Shown one piece after another: positions 55,495 through 63,374 of a DNA stretch of 64,000 nucleotides (the stretch's first letter is position 1; each line of letters starts with the position of its first letter). The stretch comes from Allomuricauda sp. (GTDB taxonomy: Bacteria; Bacteroidota; Bacteroidia; Flavobacteriales; Flavobacteriaceae). The stretch covers positions 1,302,001 to 1,366,000 of the forward strand of contig RHLF01000001.1 in assembly GCA_003712125.1 (NCBI GenBank), read 5' to 3'. A program made the position numbers and the translations under genes. The notes beneath the pieces were generated by a model. The model made no database searches. It was not told the DNA's origin and saw only the letters and a program-made list of their open reading frames with translations.

Positions 55495-56145
55495 ATGGCA
55501 CAGTCAAAATCAACAAAGAAACTGTTTAACATGGCCTACGGCCTTGGAGCTTCGGTTGTAATTATTGGAGCACTATTCAAGATCCTTCACTGGGAGTTTG
55601 GTCCACTTACAGGTGGTCTGCTTCTTGCAGTAGGTCTTATTACTGAAGCACTTATTTTCGCTATCTCTGCTTTCGAGCCAGTAGATGACGAGTACGATTG
55701 GTCTTTGGTTTACCCAGAATTAGCTGGTGGTCAGTCTAAAGGTGGTAAAAACGAAGCTAAGCAGGCTCAGGAAGCTGAAGGTTTATTGAGCAAGAAATTG
55801 GATAATCTATTGAAAGAAGCTGGCGTTGACGCTGAGCTTATGGAAAGTCTAGGAAGCAGCATCAAAAACTTTGAAGGCGCTGCCAAAAACCTTGGCCCAA
55901 CAACAGATGCTATCCAACATACTAAAAAATATTCTGAAGAATTATCGCATGCCGCTGCCCAAATGGAATCTTTGAACAGCTTGTACAAAGTACAATTGGA
56001 AAGCGCTAGCCGTCAAGCTTCTATCAACGAAGAAGTAGTACAAAATGCTGGTGCCTTGAAAGATCAAATGGAATCTTTGGCATCTAACCTTTCTTCTTTG
56101 AACGGAGTTTACGGAGGTATGCTTTCAGCTATGGCCAAAAACTAA
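55495..56145 (+). CDS. gldL: Type IX secretion motor protein GldL
   Basis: A 216-residue inner-membrane protein that with GldM forms the proton-driven motor of T9SS and gliding. Two helices cover about residues 13-60 (YGLGASVVIIGALFKILHW and LLLAVGLITEALIFAISAF). The charged residues tied to proton flow in F. johnsoniae have equivalents at Lys29, His32, Glu51 and Glu61. The cytoplasmic C-terminal part is helical and rich in Ala, Glu and Ser. Codon choice here and in gldM (many GCT, GGT, AAC) looks like that of strongly expressed genes. Confidence 0.96.
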   Translation: MAQSKSTKKLFNMAYGLGASVVIIGALFKILHWEFGPLTGGLLLAVGLITEALIFAISAFEPVDDEYDWSLVYPELAGGQSKGGKNEAKQAQEAEGLLSKKLDNLLKEAGVDAELMESLGSSIKNFEGAAKNLGPTTDAIQHTKKYSEELSHAAAQMESLNSLYKVQLESASRQASINEEVVQNAGALKDQMESLASNLSSLNGVYGGMLSAMAKN

Positions 56146-56200
56146 TTGGAGTTTACAATTAAAACCAAACCAGATTAATTATTAATTCTAATTAGAAAAC

Positions 56201-57778
56201 ATGGCATCAGGAAAAGCAACACCACGTCAGAAGATGATCAACTTAATGTACTTGATCTTCATCGCGATGTTGGCACTGAATATGAGTAAAGAAGTTCTTG
56301 CCGCGTTCGGACTAATGAACGCTAAGCTTGAGACTTCCAATGCTAAAGCAAACGAAAACAACTTGGCTTATTTTGAAGGATTGGAAACCAAAGCTTCAGA
56401 GGACAATTTGAAGTATGGTCCCTTGTTCAAAAAAGCGCAAGAGGTAAAACAACTGTCACAAGAGTACTACGACTACTTGGCCGATCTTAAAGATCAAATG
56501 TTGGCAGATCAAGAAGACCCCAACAACTATGTTGTAATGGATAAGTCTGATTTCTTGGATCAAAAGTTTTTCCAAGGTGATAAATTATCTCCGGAAGGCG
56601 ATACGTTCTTGTCAAACTTGACAAACTACCGAGAAAAAGTTACAGCTGCAATTGCAGATAACAAAGGCTTGGCAGAAGTTCAAGAGGCCATTAAAACCCG
56701 TTTTGAAACTGGTGATGAAAATGGTCAGGTAACGCGCATCAGAGATGATGTAAAAGTTGACTGGATGAACTATCACTTTGAAGGATATCCATTGGTAGCT
56801 TCCTTAACTAAAATTACCCAGTTACAAGCTGACGTTAAGGCTACAGAGCAGGATGTGTTGAAAGGATTGTTGGAAGGAAACTTGACAGCAGCTGTTTCAT
56901 TGAAAAACTTCTCTACCTTGTTAGATACTGAAAAATCAGTTTTCTATGCTGGGGAACAATTTAAAGGAGGTCTTGTACTTGGTAAAACGGATCAAACTTC
57001 TAAGCCAGTAAAGGCAGAATTGACCTTGGATGGAAGAAAGTTGACTGAAGGTAAAGACTACCAGTTGCAAGCTGGTGGTGTAAAATTATTGGTGAACGCT
57101 GGCGCTGCTGGTGACCACGAGTTGAAAGGTCAATTGATTTACATGCAGGATGGAAATGAAGTGCCTGTTGATGTGAACAATACCTTCGCAACTATCAATA
57201 AGCCAAATGCTGCGGTAATTGCTGCTGATCGAATGAATGTAGTATATAGAGGTGTTTCTAACCCAATGACCATTTCTATTCCTGGTATTCCTGACAATAA
57301 GGTTACGGCTTCTGCTCCTGGATTGAGCAAAAGAAGTGGTAGCAAATATGTTATGAATCCTGGAAAGGGTCGTGAGGTTACCATTAGTGCTTCTGGTGTG
57401 TTGCCTGATGGTACACGTATCAGTACACCTGCTACCTTCCGTATCAAAGATATCCCACGTCCTAGCGGTACCATTCGTGGTGAGGCTGGTAGTGTGAAAA
57501 TGCCAAGAAGAAACTTGGAAATTGCTACTGTTAGTGCTATGTTGGAAGACTTTGACTTTGACTTGAACCTAGCTGTTAGTGGCTTTAAGTTCAAAGTGCC
57601 AGGTCAACCTACAGTTGTCGTAAACGGTGGTAAATTGAACGCTAAAGCCAAGTCTGCCTTGAAGAGGGCCAAGCGTGGCGATGCCGTTCAGATATTTGAT
57701 ATTCAAGCCTTTATTACCAATAACAAGAGTTACAAGTTGAAAAAGGTATCTCCTGTGGTAATTGAGCTTACAAACTAA
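56201..57778 (+). CDS. gldM: Type IX secretion motor protein GldM
   Basis: A 525-residue protein with a single N-terminal helix (INLMYLIFIAMLALNMS) and a long periplasmic region of four folded domains; the dimeric shaft transmits GldL motion to the outer-membrane ring. Arg9, reported in F. johnsoniae to contact GldL in the membrane, is conserved as the Arg in ATPRQKM. The periplasmic part has Ig-like strands such as NVVYRGVSNPMTISIPGIP. Length matches the family (about 510-525). It starts 55 nt after gldL. Confidence 0.96.
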   Translation: MASGKATPRQKMINLMYLIFIAMLALNMSKEVLAAFGLMNAKLETSNAKANENNLAYFEGLETKASEDNLKYGPLFKKAQEVKQLSQEYYDYLADLKDQMLADQEDPNNYVVMDKSDFLDQKFFQGDKLSPEGDTFLSNLTNYREKVTAAIADNKGLAEVQEAIKTRFETGDENGQVTRIRDDVKVDWMNYHFEGYPLVASLTKITQLQADVKATEQDVLKGLLEGNLTAAVSLKNFSTLLDTEKSVFYAGEQFKGGLVLGKTDQTSKPVKAELTLDGRKLTEGKDYQLQAGGVKLLVNAGAAGDHELKGQLIYMQDGNEVPVDVNNTFATINKPNAAVIAADRMNVVYRGVSNPMTISIPGIPDNKVTASAPGLSKRSGSKYVMNPGKGREVTISASGVLPDGTRISTPATFRIKDIPRPSGTIRGEAGSVKMPRRNLEIATVSAMLEDFDFDLNLAVSGFKFKVPGQPTVVVNGGKLNAKAKSALKRAKRGDAVQIFDIQAFITNNKSYKLKKVSPVVIELTN

Positions 57779-57796
57779 TACGTATAACGATTGATC

Positions 57797-58702
57797 ATGA
57801 ATTGGAAAAATGTAATTGTTGTAGCGATTTTAAGTTGTTTGCCCCTGTCTATGGTGGGTCAAGCAAACATCTTGAACGCAAAAAAGCCGGAGGAAATTGG
57901 TCTTAAGACCGAGGCCCAAAAGGCAATGGATGATGATAAACCATTAGAATACGGATATGTTGACGATAGGGACATCCTTTGGTCAAAGACCGTATGGGAA
58001 ATCATCGACCTTGATGAGCGGGTTAACTTCCCCATGTACTATCCAACCGATACCATTGGTATTGGGGCCGATAGGCGGTCATTGTACCATGTTCTTATGA
58101 AGAACATCAAAAACGGAAAGTTGACCGATGTGTATACGGATTCCTATTTTACTGAAAAATTGGCCGGTCTTGAAGATATTGAAGCGACCCTTCAAAAAGT
58201 CGATACCACCGATTTAGGATATGAGCAGTACAATGCGGGTGAACAAATCTCTGAGGAGTTCATTAACCGCAGGGATATTGGAGCTGCTGACATCGAGGAA
58301 TTTCGTATCAAAGGCATCTGGTACTTTGACAAGCGTCAAGGTGAATTAAAGTACCGTATGTTGGGTATTGCCCCTGTGGCACCGGACGTTAACTTTATTG
58401 ACGATGAGTCCGTTGATCCCAACGAAAACAAAGTCGAGTTGTTTTGGGTATGGTACCCAAGCGCCCGTCAGATTTTACACGATGCGAAAGTCTATAATGA
58501 ACGTAATTCGGCACGCCCCATTTCTTTTGATATGTTGTTGAACGCACGTAGGTTCAACGGTGTGATTTATAAGGAAGAGAATGTGCATGGAGATCGTGAA
58601 ATCAACGATTATATTTTTGACAATGCCCTATTCCAATTGTTGGAAGCGAATAGAATCAAAGAAAATATTCGCGATAGGGAGCAAGATATGTGGGCCTATT
58701 AG
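57797..58702 (+). CDS. gldN: Gliding/type IX secretion protein GldN
   Basis: A 301-residue secreted periplasmic partner of GldK (signal NVIVVAILSCLPLSMVGQ). The family hallmarks include YGYVDDRDILWSKTVWEII near residue 50, LDERVNFPMYYPT and VELFWVWYPSARQIL near 215. I take the ATG at 57797, 18 nt after gldM, rather than the in-frame TTG at 57791. A strong terminator follows, closing the gldKLMN unit. Confidence 0.95.
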   Translation: MNWKNVIVVAILSCLPLSMVGQANILNAKKPEEIGLKTEAQKAMDDDKPLEYGYVDDRDILWSKTVWEIIDLDERVNFPMYYPTDTIGIGADRRSLYHVLMKNIKNGKLTDVYTDSYFTEKLAGLEDIEATLQKVDTTDLGYEQYNAGEQISEEFINRRDIGAADIEEFRIKGIWYFDKRQGELKYRMLGIAPVAPDVNFIDDESVDPNENKVELFWVWYPSARQILHDAKVYNERNSARPISFDMLLNARRFNGVIYKEENVHGDREINDYIFDNALFQLLEANRIKENIRDREQDMWAY

Positions 58703-58731
58703 GCGATCATAAATTCCAATTCAACAGAAAC

Positions 58732-58767
58732 AAAACGCCCTGATTTTATCAGGGCGTTTTTTATTTT
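58732..58767 (+). terminator. Terminator of the gldKLMN operon
   Basis: The stem AACGCCCTGAT/ATCAGGGCGTT (11 bp, 3-nt loop) is followed by TTTTATTTT. It ends the gld transcript 30 nt after gldN. Confidence 0.92.
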
Positions 58768-58782
58768 CGATGGATTAGCACG

Positions 58783-58790
58783 TAAATTTG
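58783..58790 (+). promoter_or_regulatory. -7 element abutting the FAD oxidoreductase start
   Basis: TAAATTTG matches TAnnTTTG and ends 3 nt before the ATG at 58794. Transcription would begin at or inside the start codon region, implying a leaderless message, or a chance match. Confidence 0.4.
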
Positions 58791-58793
58791 CCC

Positions 58794-59843
58794 ATGCTTG
58801 ATTATTTAGTAGTTGGATTGGGATTGGCAGGGACTTGTTTCTGTGAAGTCTTAGAACGCCAGGGAAAATCTTTTAAGGTGCTGTCAGATGACTCACAGCA
58901 AGCCTCGGTTGTTGCAGGCGGACTTTATAATCCGGTTATACTAAAGCGCTTTACATTGGCTTGGAAAGCCGATGAACAAATGGTCGATAGCCTTCCTTTT
59001 TATACCCAAATGGAAGAAAAGCTAAAGGTAAAGATTGACCACAAGCTTCGCGTATTTCGAAGATTCACTTCAATTGAAGAGCAAAACCTTTGGTTCGAGG
59101 CAGCTGACAAGCCTAAACTTGATCCTTTCTTATCGCCAAAAATCATAGAGCATCAGAATGCTTGCATTGATGCTCCTTTTGGCTATGGCGAAGTCAATCA
59201 CACAGGAAGGATAGATACCTCACAACTATTGGAAGCTTATAGTGCCTATTTACGATCCAACGACAAACTGGCATCAGAAAAATTTGATCATGCCTTGCTG
59301 AAAATTGAAAAAGATCATATTGGTTATAAATCCATGAAGGCCAGACGTATCATTTTTGCGGAAGGATTTGGCCTCAAAATCAACCCCTATTTTAACTACT
59401 TGCCATTACATGGCACAAAAGGGGAGTTGCTCACCATTCATAGTCGTGAATTGAGGGAGAACAATGTGATTAAATCATCTGTTTTTGTAATCCCTTTGGG
59501 TGAAGACCGGTATCGTATCGGTGCAACCTACAAATGGAAGGACAAGACCAATATCCCTACCGATGCATCCAAACAAGAATTGGTTGAAAAACTACAAAGC
59601 TTTTTAAAGTGCGATTTCGAAGTTGTTGAACATGTAGCAGGAATTCGACCTACCGTTACAGATCGCAGACCTTTGGTGGGAGCTCATCCTAAGCATCCTA
59701 ATTTATATGTGTTGAACGGACTTGGTTCTCGGGGTGTGCTGCTTGCTCCATTCGCTGCGAAACAGTTATATGCGTATAGCAACAGCGGTGTCAAAATTGA
59801 TGAAGAAATGGACATCGATAGGTTCAAAGGAAAGCTGGTTTAG
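58794..59843 (+). CDS. FAD-dependent amine/glycine oxidase-like oxidoreductase
   Basis: A 349-residue DAO-family flavoprotein. The N-terminal Rossmann motif YLVVGLGLAGTCFCEVLE binds FAD, ASVVAGGLYNP follows near residue 40, and the C-terminal AGIRPTVTDRRPLVGAHP and LYVLNGLGSRGVLLAPFAA are typical of DAO enzymes such as ThiO and DadA. The substrate is unknown. ATG 58794 is chosen over an in-frame TTG at 58788 because a -7 element overlaps the TTG. Convergent with DUF983, stop overlap TTAG. Confidence 0.82.
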   Translation: MLDYLVVGLGLAGTCFCEVLERQGKSFKVLSDDSQQASVVAGGLYNPVILKRFTLAWKADEQMVDSLPFYTQMEEKLKVKIDHKLRVFRRFTSIEEQNLWFEAADKPKLDPFLSPKIIEHQNACIDAPFGYGEVNHTGRIDTSQLLEAYSAYLRSNDKLASEKFDHALLKIEKDHIGYKSMKARRIIFAEGFGLKINPYFNYLPLHGTKGELLTIHSRELRENNVIKSSVFVIPLGEDRYRIGATYKWKDKTNIPTDASKQELVEKLQSFLKCDFEVVEHVAGIRPTVTDRRPLVGAHPKHPNLYVLNGLGSRGVLLAPFAAKQLYAYSNSGVKIDEEMDIDRFKGKLV

Positions 59844-60223
59844 GCTTTCGACGCTCCATTTTTGTATTTGACAAAAAAGTTGATCCAAATGTTTCGCGAT
59901 AGTCGTATGATTACCGGTAAAAAGGCAATCAAGGTGAGTACGATACTTATAAAAACGGTAACCAAGTCTGCTTTAAAAAAGAAGAAGGAAACAACGAAAG
60001 CCGCTACGGCAAATGCCACACCTACGGCATAACTGACATACATGGCCCCATAAAAGAATGAGGGTTCCATCTTGTATTTCAATCCGCAATGTGAACAGGT
60101 GTCGAACATTTCAAAAATCGCTGATAGTATATAGGGGTTCCTTTTCAGGTACATGCTCTCACTTTGGCATCTTGGGCAAGTTCCTGTTAAAATACTGTAG
60201 ATTTTGCTTCCTTTTTTTAACAT
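59840..60223 (-). CDS. DUF983 zinc-ribbon membrane protein
   Basis: A 127-residue DUF983 protein. A zinc ribbon uses CPRC near residue 16 and CSHCGLKY near 41, followed by EPSFFYGAMYVSYAVGVAF and a second helix (LVTVFISIVLTLIAFLPVII). Function is unknown in general; members occur widely in Proteobacteria and Bacteroidota. The ATG at 60223 is preferred over the GTG at 60232 because the -7 element ends only 8 nt before the latter. Confidence 0.82.
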   Translation of the reverse strand: MLKKGSKIYSILTGTCPRCQSESMYLKRNPYILSAIFEMFDTCSHCGLKYKMEPSFFYGAMYVSYAVGVAFAVAAFVVSFFFFKADLVTVFISIVLTLIAFLPVIIRLSRNIWINFFVKYKNGASKA

Positions 60224-60239
60224 TTGCAGCACTTTTGGG

Positions 60240-60266
60240 CAAAATTAAACAATCGATTTTTTCCAA
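60240..60266 (-). promoter_or_regulatory. Promoter of the DUF983 gene
   Basis: On the minus strand TTG (60266-60264) and TAATTTTG (60247-60240) are 16 nt apart, one short of the usual range. It lies in the 64-nt gap shared with the divergent ABC-F gene. Confidence 0.45.
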
Positions 60267-60287
60267 GCATTAGCTAAAGTCATTTAG

Positions 60288-62201
60288 ATGTTAAACGTAC
60301 ACGAACTTTCTGTTGTTTTTGGTGGGGAAGTCCTATTTGAGCAAGTAAGTTTTCGCTTGAATGCAGGCGATAAGGTGGGCTTGATAGGAAAAAACGGTGC
60401 AGGAAAGTCTACCATGCTAAAGATTTTGTCCCGTGAATTGCAGCCCGATTCAGGAACCATAGCCACCGATAAAACCCTGAAAATAGGATTCTTAAAACAA
60501 GACATCGATTTTGAACAGGGAAGAACCGTTCTTGATGAAAGTTATTTGGCTTTTAAAGAGATTAAAGAACTTGAAAGCCAACTATCGTATATCAACACCC
60601 AATTGGCGCAGCGTACCGATTACGAAAGTGAGGCATACAATCAGTTAATCATCGATCTAAATGATATCACCCACCGATACGAACTATTGGGTGGGTATAG
60701 TTATCAGGGTGATACAGAAAAAATACTTCAGGGATTGGGGTTCAAGCGCGAAGATTTTGATAAGCAAACCGACACCTTCTCAGGCGGATGGCGTATGCGT
60801 ATTGAACTGGCAAAATTGCTGCTCCAAAAAAACGATGTGCTTTTGTTGGATGAGCCTACCAACCATTTGGATATCGAGTCTATCATATGGTTTGAAGCCT
60901 TTCTGAAAAATTTCAGCGGCGCTGTAGCTGTTGTATCGCACGACAAAATGTTTTTGGACAATGTGACCAACCGAACAATAGAGCTTTCCTTGGGTGGAAT
61001 ACACGATTTTAAGAAGCCGTATTCGCAATACTTAGCGCTGCGAACAGAAATGATCGAGCTGCAGAAAAACGCCCAAAAAAACCAAGAAAAGCAAATTCAG
61101 CAAACGGAACGTTTAATTGAAAGGTTTAGGGCGAAATCCAGCAAGGCTTCGATGGCCCAATCTTTGATCAAAAAGTTGGATAAAATAGATCGAATAGAGG
61201 TTGATGAAGTTGACAATAGCGTGATGAATGTGCAATTTCCCGTTTCCGTGATTCCCGGAAAAGTAGTGTTGGATTTGCAAGGGGTGTCGAAAAGCTATGG
61301 TGATAATGAGGTCCTCAATAATATTAGTTTTTTGCTGGAACGTGGTGCCAAAACCGCGTTCGTAGGTCAAAACGGCCAGGGCAAGACCACCTTGGCCAAA
61401 GTGATCGTGGGTGAACTTGCCCATGAAGGCAATCTGAAATTGGGCCACAATGTGCAAATTGGATATTTTGCCCAAAATCAAGCAGAATACCTAGACAGTG
61501 AAAAAACAGTGTTGGATACCATGATTGATGCCGCCAACGAATCCAATAGGCGCAAAGTGCGCGATATACTTGGGTCTTTTCTTTTTAGTGGCGATGACGT
61601 TGACAAATATGTCAAGGTTTTATCGGGCGGGGAACGCAATAGGTTGGCGTTGGCCAAAATGTTGTTGGAACCTTTCAACGTGCTCGTGATGGATGAACCC
61701 ACCAATCATTTAGATATTAATTCAAAGAACGTTTTAAAGCAAGCTTTGCAGCGTTTTGAAGGCACCTTGATTTTGGTCTCTCATGATAGGGATTTTTTGC
61801 AGGGGTTAACGACTCAAGTGTTTGAATTTAGGAACAAGGCTATAAAGGAGTACCTCGGCGATATTGATTTTTACTTGGAGGAAAGGCAAGCCCAAGATTT
61901 TCGAGCAATTGAACGAAAAAAAACGGAAACAAACGCGAGCAAAGCCAATGGTTCTGATGGCGCCGAATCGTTTAAGAAACAGAAGCAGCTCAAATCGATT
62001 AAAAATAAGATCAGCACACTTGAAAAAAAGATCACCCAGCTTGAGCAAGAATTGGCAGAAATAGACCATGAACTTCTAATGAACTATGATGAAACCATTG
62101 CCAAACCCAACTTTTTTGAGCATTACAATAGCAAGAAAGAAGCCTTAGATACGCTGATGAACGATTGGGAAAAGCTGACCGCAAGTCTCGAAAATCACTA
62201 A
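60288..62201 (+). CDS. ABC-F family ATPase (ribosome-associated, Uup/YdiF-like)
   Basis: A 637-residue protein with two ATPase domains and no membrane domain. Walker A motifs are GKNGAGKST (34-42) and GQNGQGKTT near 363; signatures are TFSGGWRMRIELAKLL and LSGGERNRLALAKML; Walker B regions both read LDEPTNHLDI or MDEPTNHLDI. The interdomain linker (about 245-300) is charged and helical, and the C-terminal 70 residues form a coiled coil (NKISTLEKKITQLEQELAEI) as in Uup. ABC-F proteins act on ribosomes at stalls; the resistance type cannot be told by sequence alone. Confidence 0.93.
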   Translation: MLNVHELSVVFGGEVLFEQVSFRLNAGDKVGLIGKNGAGKSTMLKILSRELQPDSGTIATDKTLKIGFLKQDIDFEQGRTVLDESYLAFKEIKELESQLSYINTQLAQRTDYESEAYNQLIIDLNDITHRYELLGGYSYQGDTEKILQGLGFKREDFDKQTDTFSGGWRMRIELAKLLLQKNDVLLLDEPTNHLDIESIIWFEAFLKNFSGAVAVVSHDKMFLDNVTNRTIELSLGGIHDFKKPYSQYLALRTEMIELQKNAQKNQEKQIQQTERLIERFRAKSSKASMAQSLIKKLDKIDRIEVDEVDNSVMNVQFPVSVIPGKVVLDLQGVSKSYGDNEVLNNISFLLERGAKTAFVGQNGQGKTTLAKVIVGELAHEGNLKLGHNVQIGYFAQNQAEYLDSEKTVLDTMIDAANESNRRKVRDILGSFLFSGDDVDKYVKVLSGGERNRLALAKMLLEPFNVLVMDEPTNHLDINSKNVLKQALQRFEGTLILVSHDRDFLQGLTTQVFEFRNKAIKEYLGDIDFYLEERQAQDFRAIERKKTETNASKANGSDGAESFKKQKQLKSIKNKISTLEKKITQLEQELAEIDHELLMNYDETIAKPNFFEHYNSKKEALDTLMNDWEKLTASLENH

Positions 62202-62229
62202 TAATGCTTATTTACACTGTTTTTTGACG

Positions 62230-62261
62230 CGTTCACAACATAATTTGCAACGTTCACAACA
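62230..62261. repeat. 11-nt direct repeat upstream of the LRR gene
   Basis: CGTTCACAACA occurs at 62230-62240 and again at 62251-62261, a 21-nt period equal to two helical turns. It lies 25-56 nt upstream of the LRR gene's -33 element. It could be an activator site, but no regulator can be named. Confidence 0.55.
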
Positions 62262-62285
62262 AACCACTGCACTTCGTCCGATTAA

Positions 62286-62318
62286 TTTGTAGCTTAAAGA
62301 GTATTAATATTATATTTG
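62286..62318 (+). promoter_or_regulatory. Promoter of the LRR protein gene
   Basis: TTTG at 62286-62289 and TATATTTG at 62311-62318 are 21 nt apart, a full match to the Bacteroidota consensus. Transcription would start near 62325, with a leader of about 27 nt to the ATG. Confidence 0.72.
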
Positions 62319-62351
62319 TAAGTAAATTCTTATAAAATATTTTATTGAACG

Positions 62352-63236
62352 ATGAAACCATTGGCACTCATTTTTGCAAGCTTCCTTCTCTTTACAGAGC
62401 CTATTTCGGCTGTGGAGATAGCTTCTAGTGAGCAAAAAGTACTTACGGACCTTTTCCACAGTACCAATGGGGAAAGTTGGACAACTCCCTGGGATTTGAA
62501 TCAACCTGTCTCTTCATGGAAAGGTGTAGAAATAAAATCCGGTCACGTTGTCGGCATCAATCTTTTCGCCAATAATTTAAGTGGGGTGCTTCCTGAAAGT
62601 TTGGGAGAGCTCACCCATTTGGTTCATTTGAACTTGGCATTCAATAAAATTTCCGGTCAATTGCCGAAGAATATTGTGTCCCTGCAGAACCTTAAGGTAC
62701 TTAAGTTGGAAATGAACCGAATCAAGGGAAGTTTGCCATCAGGAATTGGTAATATGACAAGGCTCGAAGAGTTTTCCATATTCAATAATTTTTTGAGCGG
62801 ACCTATACCCGAAAGTTTTGGCACATTAAAGCAGCTAAAAATATTGAATCTTTCAAGCAACAATCTCAAGGGAATCATTCCCAGTAGTATTGGGAATTTG
62901 ACCCAATTGGAAAAGCTTGGTTTGTTTGAAAATGCACTAGAGGGGTCCATTCCCAATGACATGGGTAAACTATCCAGTCTGAAAGAACTCGTTTTGGCGA
63001 ATAATGCGTTTGATGGGGCGATACCTGCTGAAATAGCACAACTCGATAATCTGGAAATATTACAGCTTCAAAACAATCGATTTGATTCTTTTGATGCGTT
63101 GCAGCAAATGGATAAGAATCAATTTTTGGTCTTCGATACCGATGAAAAAGAGCTAAGGCCCAACTTTAAAAAACTCAATTTAGAAAGAACACGTATGGCT
63201 GATACAAAATTTGAAGATGTGGATGATAACGAGTAG
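62352..63236 (+). CDS. Secreted leucine-rich-repeat protein, plant-type repeats
   Basis: A 294-residue exported protein (signal LALIFASFLLFTEPISAVE). A cap region (LTDLFHSTNGESW to SSWKGVEI) precedes seven full 24-residue repeats of the plant-specific type LxxLxLxxNxLxGxIPxxIGxLxx, for example LNLSSNNLKGIIPSSIGNLT, then one degenerate repeat ending FDSFDAL. The C-terminal 50 residues are charged and lack a T9SS sorting domain pattern I recognise. It probably binds a protein or glycan in the periplasm or outside. It has its own promoter and a weak terminator. Confidence 0.85.
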   Translation: MKPLALIFASFLLFTEPISAVEIASSEQKVLTDLFHSTNGESWTTPWDLNQPVSSWKGVEIKSGHVVGINLFANNLSGVLPESLGELTHLVHLNLAFNKISGQLPKNIVSLQNLKVLKLEMNRIKGSLPSGIGNMTRLEEFSIFNNFLSGPIPESFGTLKQLKILNLSSNNLKGIIPSSIGNLTQLEKLGLFENALEGSIPNDMGKLSSLKELVLANNAFDGAIPAEIAQLDNLEILQLQNNRFDSFDALQQMDKNQFLVFDTDEKELRPNFKKLNLERTRMADTKFEDVDDNE

Positions 63237-63263
63237 TTAGTTATACTTTAGTTTGTTTGGTTT

Positions 63264-63290
63264 GGGGATGCGTAAAGTGTCCCCTTTTTT
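63264..63290 (+). terminator. Weak terminator after the LRR gene
   Basis: GGGGA (63264-63268) can pair with TCCCC (63280-63284), with a flanking T-G pair and a 9-nt loop, followed by a run of T to 63291. The short stem makes it a moderate candidate. Confidence 0.5.
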
Positions 63291-63347
63291 TGTGCGCTAA
63301 TTTTAACATTTATGAAATATTTAACCTGTGACCTGCCCAATGCCAAC

Positions 63348-63363
63348 TAGTTTTGCAAAACTA
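63348..63363. promoter_or_regulatory. 16-nt perfect palindrome overlapping the -7 box of the efflux adaptor gene
   Basis: TAGTTTTGCAAAACTA reads the same on both strands. Its left half is itself a TAnnTTTG -7 element (63348-63355) 19 nt before the ATG at 63375. A symmetric site on the core promoter is the usual layout for a dimeric repressor. Confidence 0.5.
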
Positions 63364-63374
63364 AACGACCATGC

